Source: Listeria monocytogenes ATCC 19117 (GTDB taxonomy: Bacteria; Bacillota; Bacilli; Lactobacillales; Listeriaceae). From it: 64,000 bases of DNA. Positions 41,971 to 50,076 of the stretch are shown in pieces; positions within the stretch are counted from its first letter, which is position 1; the number at the start of each line of letters is the position of its first letter. The DNA is taken from positions 806,001-870,000 of the forward strand of contig NC_018584.1 of NCBI RefSeq assembly GCF_000307025.1, in the 5' to 3' direction. The notes under the pieces are model-generated. The model had not been told where the DNA came from, made no database searches, and was given only the letters and a program-made list of their open reading frames with translations. A program made the position numbers and the translations under genes.

Positions 41971-43065
41971 GTGACAGAAACAATTATTCGTTTTGAAAAC
42001 GTAACAAAACAATTTGATAATGATCCACCAGTGCTTGACAATGTCAGCTTTGAAATAGAAAAAGGGAAGTTTTATACTTTACTTGGCCCATCTGGTTGCG
42101 GGAAAACGACCATTTTGCGCTTAATAGCTGGATTTTTAGAAGCTTCAGAGGGACAAATTTATCTAGGGGATAAAGTAATTAACCAAATTCCTGCCAATAA
42201 ACGTCCTGTAAATACCGTTTTCCAAGATTATGCGTTATTTCCACATTTAAATGTGTATGAAAATGTGGCTTTTGGTCTGCGTATTAAAAAGCTAAAAAAA
42301 GATGCAATCGACGAAAAAGTAAAAGAAGCACTGCGCTTTGTTAACTTAAAAGGCTACGAAAAAAGAGAAATTAGCGAAATGTCTGGTGGACAAAGACAAC
42401 GTGTCGCGATTGCACGGGCAATCGTCAATGAACCAGAAGTTATTTTACTTGATGAGCCACTATCAGCGCTTGATTTAAAACTACGTACGGAAATGCAATA
42501 TGAATTGCGCGATTTGCAAAAGCGTCTTGGGATTACGTTTATTTTTGTGACACATGATCAAGAAGAAGCACTTGCGATGAGTGATGAAATTTTTGTGTTA
42601 AATAAAGGTGAAATTCAACAAAGTGGTACGCCAATTGATATTTACGACGAGCCAATTAATAAATTTGTCGCAGATTTTATCGGCGAATCGAACATTGTTA
42701 ATGGCAAAATGATACAAGATTTCGAAGTGGAATTTGTGGAAAGACGTTTTGAATGTGTCGACCAAGGTTTCCGCCCAAATGAAGTCGTGGAAGTAGTTAT
42801 CCGTCCGGAAGATTTAGAGATTACTTCGGCTGAAAAAGGTCAACTGCAAGTAACCGTAGACTGGATGCTTTTCCGTGGTGTGCATTATGAAGTAGGTTGT
42901 ATCGACACTGATGGAAATGAATGGCTTGTTCACACAACGAGAAAAGTTCGTGTGGGTGATAAGATTGGCTTAGCGTTTGAACCAGAGGCAATTCATGTTA
43001 TGCGTCTCGGGGAAACGGAGGAAGAATTCGATAAGCGGCTTGATAGCTACGATGAGGTGCAGTGA
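41971..43065 (+). CDS. potA: Spermidine/putrescine ABC transporter ATPase
   Basis: A 364-residue protein. Walker [10 protein letters not shown] (about residues 36-44), signature [14 protein letters not shown], Walker B VILLDEP and the switch histidine in VTHDQEEA are all present, with a C-terminal TOBE domain. It powers polyamine import together with PotBCD. GTG at 41971 is chosen because AAGGGAGG lies 9 nt upstream; the ATG at 41965 is only 3 nt from it. It overlaps potB at TGATG. Confidence 0.9.
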   Translation: MTETIIRFENVTKQFDNDPPVLDNVSFEIEKGKFYTLLGPSGCGKTTILRLIAGFLEASEGQIYLGDKVINQIPANKRPVNTVFQDYALFPHLNVYENVAFGLRIKKLKKDAIDEKVKEALRFVNLKGYEKREISEMSGGQRQRVAIARAIVNEPEVILLDEPLSALDLKLRTEMQYELRDLQKRLGITFIFVTHDQEEALAMSDEIFVLNKGEIQQSGTPIDIYDEPINKFVADFIGESNIVNGKMIQDFEVEFVERRFECVDQGFRPNEVVEVVIRPEDLEITSAEKGQLQVTVDWMLFRGVHYEVGCIDTDGNEWLVHTTRKVRVGDKIGLAFEPEAIHVMRLGETEEEFDKRLDSYDEVQ

Positions 43066-43874
43066 TGAATAGACGCACCCGTACAGTTTACCTTGTTCCT
43101 TATGTACTTTGGATTTTACTTTTTGTAGTCGCGCCGATTTTATTAATTGTTTATTATTCTTTTTTTGATGTAGATGGCAATTTTACGGTAGATAATTATA
43201 TTCACTTTTTTACGCCTGTATATTTAAAAATGACGGCTAGTTCGTTCTGGTACGCATTTTTAATTACTGTTTTTACGTTGTTGATTTCGTATCCAACGGC
43301 TTACTTATTAACGAAACTAAAACATAAACAATTGTGGTTGCTACTTATTATTTTACCAACTTGGATTAATTTGCTGCTTAAAGCGTATGCCTTTATTGGG
43401 ATTTTTGGGACATACGGGGCGGCGAATCAATTTTTGGAAATAATTGGAATTGGTTCGAAACAGATTTTATTTACGGATTTTAGTTTCTTATTTGTATCGA
43501 CCTATATTTTTATTCCGTTTATGATATTACCGATTTTTAATGCAATTGAGGAAATTAATCCGACGTTGATTCAAGCGTCGCGCGATTTAGGCGCATCTAG
43601 TTTGACAACATTTAGACGGGTGATTTTCCCGCTCACTGCTGATGGCGTGAAATCAGGGTGTCAGGCTGTTTTTATTCCAGCACTATCACTCTTTATGATT
43701 ACACGATTAATTGCAGGAAACCGCGTCATTACGCTCGGAACAGCGATTGAAGAGCATTTCCTAGTAACGCAAGACTGGGGAATGGGTTCGACAATTGGCG
43801 TATTTTTAATTATTGCGATGATTTTAATTATGTTCCTAACAGGCTCGAAAAAGAAAAGAGGTGCGCGTAAATGA
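43065..43874 (+). CDS. potB: Spermidine/putrescine ABC transporter permease PotB
   Basis: A 269-residue protein with six membrane spans and the BPD permease EAA loop, ASRDLGASSLTTFRRVIFPL (about residues 171-190). The N-terminal span and YSFFDVDG region fit PotB. It forms the channel with PotC. The ATG at 43065 overlaps the potA stop by 1 nt, and it overlaps potC by 4 nt (ATGA). Confidence 0.9.
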   Translation: MNRRTRTVYLVPYVLWILLFVVAPILLIVYYSFFDVDGNFTVDNYIHFFTPVYLKMTASSFWYAFLITVFTLLISYPTAYLLTKLKHKQLWLLLIILPTWINLLLKAYAFIGIFGTYGAANQFLEIIGIGSKQILFTDFSFLFVSTYIFIPFMILPIFNAIEEINPTLIQASRDLGASSLTTFRRVIFPLTADGVKSGCQAVFIPALSLFMITRLIAGNRVITLGTAIEEHFLVTQDWGMGSTIGVFLIIAMILIMFLTGSKKKRGARK

Positions 43875-44677
43875 AGAAAAGTAAATGGGGTACGATTTAT
43901 TTAGTGCTTGTTTTTGTGATTTTATATGCGCCGATTTTCTATTTGATTTTTTATTCGTTTAATAAAGGCGGCACGATGCATAATTTTAGTGGCTTTACGC
44001 TTGGTTATTATAAAGAAGTTTTCCAAGATACGCGCCTACTAATTATTGTTTTAAATACGTTTGTAATTGCGCTGCTTTCTTCGGTGATTGCGACAATTAT
44101 CGGCGTTTGCGGGGCGCTAGCGATTAAATTTATGCCAAAACCATTCGCGAAAAACTCGCTTTTAAGTTTGAATAATGTGTTGATTGTTAGCCCGGACGTT
44201 ATTATCGGTGCTAGTTTCTTGATTTTCTTCACGATTTTAGGCGTAAAATTAGGGTTTATTTCCGTCCTAGTGTCGCATATTGCCTTTAGTATTCCGATTG
44301 TCGTATTGATGATTTTGCCGAAATTGCAAGAAATGAGCCCGACGTTAATGGATGCGGCGCGCGACTTAGGTGCAAGCCAGTGGCAAGTTCTTTCTAAGGT
44401 TATTTTGCCGTATATTATGCCAGGCGTTTTAGCTGGATTTTTCATGGCATTAACGTACTCGCTAGATGATTTTGCGGTGACGTTCTTTGTAACTGGAAAT
44501 GGCTTCTCGACATTGGCAGTGGAAATTTATTCCCGAGCTAGACAAGGGATTTCGCTTTCTATCAATGCTTTGTCGACACTGATTTTCTTATTCACGATTA
44601 TTCTCGTGATCGGTTATTACTTTATCAACCAACGTAATACAAGTAAAAATATTCGGACGGGGGCGACGAAAGAATGA
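43871..44677 (+). CDS. potC: Spermidine/putrescine ABC transporter permease PotC
   Basis: A 268-residue protein with six spans. The EAA loop is AARDLGASQWQVLSKVILPY. IFYLIFYSFNKGG at the N-terminus and SLDDFAVTFFVTG after the loop are typical of PotC. It overlaps potB and potD by ATGA, which indicates translational coupling. Confidence 0.9.
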   Translation: MKKSKWGTIYLVLVFVILYAPIFYLIFYSFNKGGTMHNFSGFTLGYYKEVFQDTRLLIIVLNTFVIALLSSVIATIIGVCGALAIKFMPKPFAKNSLLSLNNVLIVSPDVIIGASFLIFFTILGVKLGFISVLVSHIAFSIPIVVLMILPKLQEMSPTLMDAARDLGASQWQVLSKVILPYIMPGVLAGFFMALTYSLDDFAVTFFVTGNGFSTLAVEIYSRARQGISLSINALSTLIFLFTIILVIGYYFINQRNTSKNIRTGATKE

Positions 44678-45747
44678 AGCAACTGCTGAAAATTTTTGTG
44701 CCAGTCATTGTTGTCGCACTCCTAATGATGCTACTTGCAACAACGATGAACCGCTCTGAGGGCTATGCTGGGAGCAATACGCTGACTATTTATAACTGGG
44801 GCGATTACATTGATCCATCGCTCATTACTAAATTTGAAAAAGAAACAGGCATCAAGGTCATTTACCAAACATTTGATTCTAATGAAGCGATGATGACGAA
44901 AATTGAGCAAGGTGGAACGACCTTTGATATTGCGGTGCCAAGTGATTACGCGATTAGCAAAATGAAAGAAGAAAATTTGTTGATCCCACTTGATCATTCC
45001 AAATTACCAAATGAAAAATACCTTGATCCGCGTTTTATGGATTTATCGTTTGATGATGATAATAAATATTCGATGCCTTATTTCTGGGGAACGCTTGGCA
45101 TTATTTATAATAAAGAAATGTTCCCGGATAAAAATTTCGATACGTGGAATGCGCTATTTGATCCCGAATTGAAAAACCAAATTTTGCTGATTGATGGGGC
45201 GCGTGAAGTGATGGGGCTTGGGCTGAATAGTCTCGGTTACTCACTGAACGATACGAATAAAGCTCACCTACAAGCTGCCAGAGACAAGCTAGAAACGATG
45301 ACACCGAATGTAAAAGCAATTGTTGGCGATGAGATTAAACTTCTCATGGCGGACAATGAGGCGGGTGTCGCGGTTACTTTCTCCGGAGAAGCGGCGGAAA
45401 TGTTAAGTGAAAATGAAGATTTAGAATACGTAATTCCAAAAGACGGCTCCAATTTATGGTTCGACAACATGGTCATCCCAAAAACGGCGAAAAATGTCGA
45501 TGGCGCGCATAAATTTATTAACTTCATGCTAAAACCAGAGAATGCGGCAATTAACGCTGAATATGTTGGCTATGCAACACCAAATGCAAAAGCTGTCGAA
45601 TTGTTACCAAAAGAAATTTCGAGTGATGAACGTTTTTATCCGGATATGGATGAACTGAATAATTTAGAAGTATATGATAACCTCGGTAAACGAATGCTGT
45701 CGTATTATAATGAATTATTTTTGGAGTTTAAGATGTACCGGAAATAA
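44674..45747 (+). CDS. potD: Spermidine/putrescine-binding protein PotD
   Basis: A 357-residue secreted binding protein. An N-terminal hydrophobic segment (about residues 7-24) has no lipobox cysteine, so it is probably a membrane anchor or a cleaved signal. YNWGDYIDPSLITKFEKETG, FDIAVPSDYAISKM and PYFWGTLGIIYNKE are PotD motifs. It captures polyamines for PotABC. It is the last gene of the operon; no clear terminator follows directly. Confidence 0.9.
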   Translation: MKQLLKIFVPVIVVALLMMLLATTMNRSEGYAGSNTLTIYNWGDYIDPSLITKFEKETGIKVIYQTFDSNEAMMTKIEQGGTTFDIAVPSDYAISKMKEENLLIPLDHSKLPNEKYLDPRFMDLSFDDDNKYSMPYFWGTLGIIYNKEMFPDKNFDTWNALFDPELKNQILLIDGAREVMGLGLNSLGYSLNDTNKAHLQAARDKLETMTPNVKAIVGDEIKLLMADNEAGVAVTFSGEAAEMLSENEDLEYVIPKDGSNLWFDNMVIPKTAKNVDGAHKFINFMLKPENAAINAEYVGYATPNAKAVELLPKEISSDERFYPDMDELNNLEVYDNLGKRMLSYYNELFLEFKMYRK

Positions 45748-45876
45748 AGCCACCAGTATCTTCACGTGAGTTCACACCAAAGTCAAAACACGAACATTAA
45801 GCATATAACTTGTGGAATAGATCAGCTATCCGCTAAAATAATGTTACGCAATTTTTTTCGAAAAGGAGAAATGGTT

Positions 45877-46578
45877 ATGACTAAGGAGAAAGTGTTATGG
45901 GGTTACGATGAAAAGACTGGGCCAGAAATGTGGGGGCATATCTGCTCTGACTTTGAAATCGCACATACTGGAAAGGCACAATCGCCAGTAGATATTGAAC
46001 AAGCTGACGTTGTGAAATTAAAACCATCAACAATGAAATTTTACTATAAAGAAACAGACTATACGATTAGAAGAATTGAACAATCGGTGCATGTTTTTCC
46101 GCATGACAAAGAACAAGGGTTACGCTTTAACGGCGAGTATTATCCGCTTGTATCGTTCCATGCACATATTCCGGCGGAGCATTTGCTTGACGGTTATGTA
46201 TATCCGATTGAATGGCATTTTGTTCATGAAAAACCAGACGGCACAACGCTTGTAATGAGTGCTTGGATGGAAATTGATAATACAAATAATGTCGAATTCA
46301 AAGATTTACCAACCTATTTCCCAGAAGTGTTCGCTGATTTTGAAACAGAACGGGAAATTACTTTAGACGTGAATGAATTTATGCCAGAAGAACGTGTTTT
46401 CTATACGTACCAAGGTTCACGGACAACACCACCAACCGTGGAAGGCGTAACTTGGATCGTGTTAAAAAATGCGAAGACACTTGGCCAAGAAGATTTCACT
46501 GAATTTGAAAAAGCAATTGGTAATACAAGTCGACCAGTGCAAGATTTAAATGGTCGTGAAATTACTTTTTATAATTAA
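45877..46578 (+). CDS. Alpha-class carbonic anhydrase without a signal peptide
   Basis: A 233-residue protein. The alpha-CA zinc site is present: SFHAHIPAEHLLDG (His-x-His) and EWHFVHEK (third His), with PVDIEQA near the N-terminus and a C-terminal RTTPPTVEGVTWIV. It interconverts CO2 and bicarbonate. Bacterial alpha-class enzymes are usually exported; here the SD-supported start (ATG at 45877, AAAGGAG 8 nt upstream) gives MTKEKVLWGYDE with no signal sequence, so it should be cytoplasmic. An upstream extension to 45766 has no SD. Confidence 0.85.
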   Translation: MTKEKVLWGYDEKTGPEMWGHICSDFEIAHTGKAQSPVDIEQADVVKLKPSTMKFYYKETDYTIRRIEQSVHVFPHDKEQGLRFNGEYYPLVSFHAHIPAEHLLDGYVYPIEWHFVHEKPDGTTLVMSAWMEIDNTNNVEFKDLPTYFPEVFADFETEREITLDVNEFMPEERVFYTYQGSRTTPPTVEGVTWIVLKNAKTLGQEDFTEFEKAIGNTSRPVQDLNGREITFYN

Positions 46579-46587
46579 AAAACTAGA

Positions 46588-46645
46588 AAGCCTCGCTCGA
46601 ATCTTGTATAGTATAGACATAGATTCTGAGTGGAGGCTTCTTTTT
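46588..46645 (+). promoter_or_regulatory. Long hairpin overlapping the SD of the HD hydrolase gene
   Basis: AAGCCTC (46588-46594) with GAGGCTT (46633-46639), CTC with GAG, and GAATC (46599-46603) with GATTC (46622-46626) form a stem of about 15 bp. C-TTTTT follows, and the 3' arm contains the GGAGG SD of the next gene. It may end carbonic-anhydrase transcripts and/or hide the SD in readthrough RNA. Confidence 0.5.
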
Positions 46646-47188
46646 ATGTATGAAAAAGCGAGACAGATGATGATCAAAGCGCATAGTGGCCAAGTTCGCA
46701 AAATTACTGGCGAGCCTTATTTTTCGCATCCGTTGAACGTAGCGAGAATTTTGCGCCGCGCTGGTTTTCGCGAAGAAGTTGTTGTTGCGGGATTACTGCA
46801 CGATGCCGTTGAGGATACGGAAATGACCGATGCCGATATTCGCGCAACATTTGGTGATGAAGTAGCTGATTTAGTAGCGTCTCATACAGAAAATAAAACG
46901 TTATCTTGGGAAGAACGAAAAGCCCATACGATTGAACAAGTCCGCACTGGCAGCCTAGAAGAAAAAGCATTAATCGTGGCGGATAAGCTAGACAATTTAA
47001 CTTCCGTCAAATATGCCTTAAGCTCAGAAGGAAAGTCTGTCTGGAGCTATTTTAAGCGCGGCTATGATCTGCAAAAATGGTACAACCAAGGCATCAAAAA
47101 TAATATGGAATACGGATTAAATCCATCTGAAATCCCTCCATTTTTTGGTGAATATGCGCGACTTGTGAAGTGGATTTTTAAGAAGTAA
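46646..47188 (+). CDS. HD-domain small alarmone hydrolase-like protein (MESH1/SAH type)
   Basis: A 180-residue protein with only the RelA/SpoT-type hydrolase domain: YFSHPLNVARIL (metal-binding His), GLLHDAVEDTEMT (HD and ED) and VADKLDNLTSV (conserved Asp). It probably removes pyrophosphate from (p)ppGpp or related nucleotides. No synthetase domain is present. ATG at 46646 follows GGAGG at 9 nt; a longer frame overlaps the carbonic anhydrase gene. It complements the RelP synthetase in this window, though a direct link is inference. Confidence 0.8.
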   Translation: MYEKARQMMIKAHSGQVRKITGEPYFSHPLNVARILRRAGFREEVVVAGLLHDAVEDTEMTDADIRATFGDEVADLVASHTENKTLSWEERKAHTIEQVRTGSLEEKALIVADKLDNLTSVKYALSSEGKSVWSYFKRGYDLQKWYNQGIKNNMEYGLNPSEIPPFFGEYARLVKWIFKK

Positions 47189-47323
47189 ATTTTGTATTTA
47201 AATATCTGTTAAATTAGGTATTTAGAATTAAAATTATAAGTTTTTAGAAAATAAGTTTCTTTTTCCAGAAATCTATTGTAAAATGAAAGCGTTATAAAAC
47301 TTACGAGAAGGGAAGTTTTTTGA

Positions 47324-48196
47324 ATGGTTTATGGAGCAATTGAAGCAGGCGGAACTAAGTTTGTTGTAGCAATCGGAGAAAAGTCAGGGAAAATTATTAA
47401 GCGCGAGAGCTACCCGACAACGGAGCCAGCAGAAACAATGAAAGCAGTCATTCAATTTTTTAAACAGTATGAGGATGAATTAAAAGCAATTGGGATTGGC
47501 TCATTTGGACCGATTGATATTCGGAAATCAAGTGCTACATACGGTTATATCACGCAAACACCAAAACTTGCATGGCGCAATTATGATATCGTTGGTGCAA
47601 TGAAAAAAGAATTTAATGTACCTATTGGTTTTACGACGGATGTTAATGCAGCCGCTTTAGGAGAGGTAAGTTTAGGCGCGGCAGCAGGTTTGGATAGTTG
47701 TATTTATTTAACGATCGGAACAGGAATCGGTGGTGGAGCAGTTGTTTCAGGCAAAATTCTTGAAGGCTTCTCCCACCCAGAAATGGGACATATTATGGTG
47801 CGCCGACATAAGCGCGATCGTTTCACAGGAAGTTGCCCGAGTCATAGCGACTGTTTAGAGGGGCTTGCAGCAGGTGGAGCAATTGAAAAACGTTGGGGTC
47901 AAAAAGCGGCAGAACTTGCGGATAATGAAGAAGTGTGGAATTTAGAAGCACATTATATCGCGCAAGCTTTAATGAATTACACGCTTATCTTATCTCCAGA
48001 AAGAATCGTGTTAGGTGGTGGCGTCATGAAACAACGCCAACTTTTCCCACTTGTCCGCCAAAAATTAAAAGCACTCGTTAATAATTATGTGCAATTGCCG
48101 GATTTAGATGAATATATCGTTCCTCCAAAGTTAGAAGATGACGCTGGAATTACTGGCTGTGTCTTGCTCGCTGTGGATGCTGAAGAGTCCAATTAA
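47324..48196 (+). CDS. ROK-family fructokinase
   Basis: A 290-residue protein. GAIEAGGTKFVVAIG is the phosphate-binding motif, GTGIGGGAVV and VLGGGVMKQ follow. The zinc site H-x-n-C-x2-H-x4-C (HIMVRRHKRDRFTGSCPSHSDCLEG) is complete, unlike the other ROK gene at 8584. It phosphorylates fructose to fructose-6-phosphate. GAAGGGAAG precedes the ATG. It is monocistronic. Confidence 0.85.
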   Translation: MVYGAIEAGGTKFVVAIGEKSGKIIKRESYPTTEPAETMKAVIQFFKQYEDELKAIGIGSFGPIDIRKSSATYGYITQTPKLAWRNYDIVGAMKKEFNVPIGFTTDVNAAALGEVSLGAAAGLDSCIYLTIGTGIGGGAVVSGKILEGFSHPEMGHIMVRRHKRDRFTGSCPSHSDCLEGLAAGGAIEKRWGQKAAELADNEEVWNLEAHYIAQALMNYTLILSPERIVLGGGVMKQRQLFPLVRQKLKALVNNYVQLPDLDEYIVPPKLEDDAGITGCVLLAVDAEESN

Positions 48197-48202
48197 TGGC
48201 GA

Positions 48203-48234
48203 AAAACAGCTCTAGTTTATAGGGCTGTTTTTTG
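48203..48234 (+). terminator. Rho-independent terminator
   Basis: AAAACAGCTCT pairs with AGGGCTGTTTT with a short loop, then TT. Confidence 0.7.
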
Positions 48235-48280
48235 ATATACTAAATTGTGATAAAACAAACAAGAACGCAGGAGGAAAAAG

Positions 48281-49207
48281 ATGTCCATTACGAACTTATT
48301 AAATATTAAATATCCAATTATCCAAGGTGCGATGGCTCAAATTGCCAAAGCTCCACTTGTAGCCGCTGTATCTAATGCAGGCGGTTTAGGAATTATCGCT
48401 TCTGGCGGAATGACTGCCGACATGCTACGCGAAGAAATCAAAAAAACAAAAGCACTGACAGATAAACCATTTGGCGTCAACTTAATGCTAATGATGACCA
48501 ATATTGCCGAATTAACCGAAGTAATTATAGAAGAAAAAGTGGGAATCGTTACAACCGGAGCGGGAACGCCAAAAACGTTCATGCCAATTTGGAAAGAAGC
48601 TGGAATTATCGTGATTCCCGTTGTCCCATCCGTGATGATTGCTAAACGCATGGAAAAAATGGGCGCAGATGCAGTTATCGCAGAAGGAACAGAAGCAGGC
48701 GGACACGTCGGCGAAACAACAACAATGGCACTTTTACCTCAAATCGTGGATGCCGTTACTATCCCAGTCATTGGCGCAGGTGGAATTGCAGATGGTCGCG
48801 GAATCGTCGCAGCGCTTGCTCTAGGTGCAAAAGGTGTCCAAATCGGCACACGCTTCCTAGCAACCGACGAATGCCCAGTACACCCAGACTTTAAAGCAGC
48901 CGTGATTAAAGCTTCCGACCGCGACACAATGGTTACCGGAAGAAAAGCCGGTGCCCCTGTTCGCTCGATTAAAAACAAAATGATTAAAGAATACATCCGT
49001 TTAGAAGAAGAAAACGCCGATCGCGACACGTTAGAAGAGCTAACTTTAGGTTCTTTACGAAAAGCAGTACAAGAAGGCGACACAGACAACGGCTCCGTCA
49101 TGGCCGGTCAAATCGCTGGCTTAATTACAGAAATCAAACCTTGTAAAGATGTTATTGAAGAGATGATGACAGATGCTAAGAATGTGATTGCAGGGTTAGA
49201 GTTATAA
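48281..49207 (+). CDS. Nitronate monooxygenase/FabK-like flavin enzyme
   Basis: A 308-residue TIM-barrel FMN protein. KYPIIQGAMAQIAKAPLVAAV at the start, GVNLMLM, EGTEAGGHVGETTTM (phosphate loop and substrate region) and GAGGIADGRG match the 2-nitropropane dioxygenase/FabK family. It may be an enoyl-ACP reductase (FabK) or a nitronate monooxygenase; the sequence alone does not decide. The SD is AGGAGG and a terminator follows. Confidence 0.85.
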   Translation: MSITNLLNIKYPIIQGAMAQIAKAPLVAAVSNAGGLGIIASGGMTADMLREEIKKTKALTDKPFGVNLMLMMTNIAELTEVIIEEKVGIVTTGAGTPKTFMPIWKEAGIIVIPVVPSVMIAKRMEKMGADAVIAEGTEAGGHVGETTTMALLPQIVDAVTIPVIGAGGIADGRGIVAALALGAKGVQIGTRFLATDECPVHPDFKAAVIKASDRDTMVTGRKAGAPVRSIKNKMIKEYIRLEEENADRDTLEELTLGSLRKAVQEGDTDNGSVMAGQIAGLITEIKPCKDVIEEMMTDAKNVIAGLEL

Positions 49208-49210
49208 AAT

Positions 49211-49258
49211 AAAAACAGTTATTTTCTGCTTAATAAAGTAGAGAATAACTGTTTTTTT
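49211..49258 (+). terminator. Rho-independent terminator
   Basis: AAAAACAGTTATT pairs with AATAACTGTTTTT, with internal pairs and a T run. Confidence 0.85.
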
Positions 49259-49374
49259 GTAGTTGCGATGTTGTTTACAAAGGTAAAGTCAAAAAATGCA
49301 CTAATTTGTTCTGTAGTTGGCTATATTTATACACAGAGGTTCACAAAACGCTCACAAAAGGAAAGTAGTTACGA

Positions 49375-49383
49375 TGCTATAAT
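49375..49383 (+). promoter_or_regulatory. Extended -10 promoter of the LXG cluster
   Basis: TGC-TATAAT (TATAAT at 49378-49383), 40 nt before the first gene of the toxin operon; no good -35. Confidence 0.55.
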
Positions 49384-49422
49384 AGAAGGGTGGAAAACTA
49401 GACATAGAGAGGAATCACCAAG

Positions 49423-49707
49423 ATGAGAGAGATAAAAGTCAACGAAGCAATGTTCCAAAAACATGCCTCGAAGCTAGACAGCAAAAGCGCGGGAAGCTAT
49501 TTGCCGTTAAAAGGTGGAAATATGGCATACTCACGAGCGAATTCTATCAATCAGTTACGGTCTGCATTAATTGATTTGGTCGATGTGGTAGAAGATTTCC
49601 AAGCCGTGACAAAGCAAGATGCGGGTAGATTAAAGAAAATGGGCATGGCCTATGCGAAACAAGATCAAGCGATGGGACAGAAAATAAATCAGCTGGAGGT
49701 GCGATAG
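49423..49707 (+). CDS. LXG-associated helical protein Lap1-like (DUF3130/TIGR04197 family)
   Basis: A 94-residue, mostly helical protein. The pattern GNMAYSRANSINQLRSALI followed by KQDAGRLKKMGMAYAKQDQAM fits the TIGR04197/DUF3130 family of small partners of LXG effectors. The C-terminal YAKQD matches the YxxxD/FxxxD-type export motif of type VII substrates. It should bind the LXG domain and help its delivery to the type VIIb machine. It is directly followed by the second partner (next ATG 1 nt later). The SD is AGAGAGG. Confidence 0.75.
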   Translation: MREIKVNEAMFQKHASKLDSKSAGSYLPLKGGNMAYSRANSINQLRSALIDLVDVVEDFQAVTKQDAGRLKKMGMAYAKQDQAMGQKINQLEVR

Positions 49708-50076
49708 ATGGACAGCACGCACAGCCGGTTAGAACAGCAACTACAACAAGTGAAAAAAGCGCAGGATGTTTTACAAGATAATCTGGGGCAGACTAAGCGC
49801 AAACAAGTGGAACAAGAATGGTTAGAAGAAGATAGTCACCAATTAGAAATGGAGAAACAAGGATTATTGGACTTCTTGCGAGGCGGTTGGCAAGGGGAGG
49901 AAGCGAATGGTTTCCACCGCTATCTAGAAGAACAACAACACGAAGAAGCGATGGCATGGCGAAAAGATTTGTCGGAAAAACGTGTTCATTTGGAAGAAGA
50001 AGCGCGGACTACTAGAGCAGAAATGCACGATATAGAGACCAAACAAGCCTCCTTGCGAAAGGAGTGGAACCAATGA
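49708..50076 (+). CDS. LXG-associated helical protein Lap2-like (DUF3958-like)
   Basis: A 122-residue, nearly all coiled-coil protein rich in Glu, Gln and Lys, with a single GGWQGEE tryptophan motif near residue 68. This fits the DUF3958-like or DUF5082-like second partners of LXG toxins. Its GGAGGTGCGATAG SD lies inside the preceding gene, and its stop overlaps the toxin start (ATGA), so translation is coupled. Confidence 0.7.
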   Translation: MDSTHSRLEQQLQQVKKAQDVLQDNLGQTKRKQVEQEWLEEDSHQLEMEKQGLLDFLRGGWQGEEANGFHRYLEEQQHEEAMAWRKDLSEKRVHLEEEARTTRAEMHDIETKQASLRKEWNQ

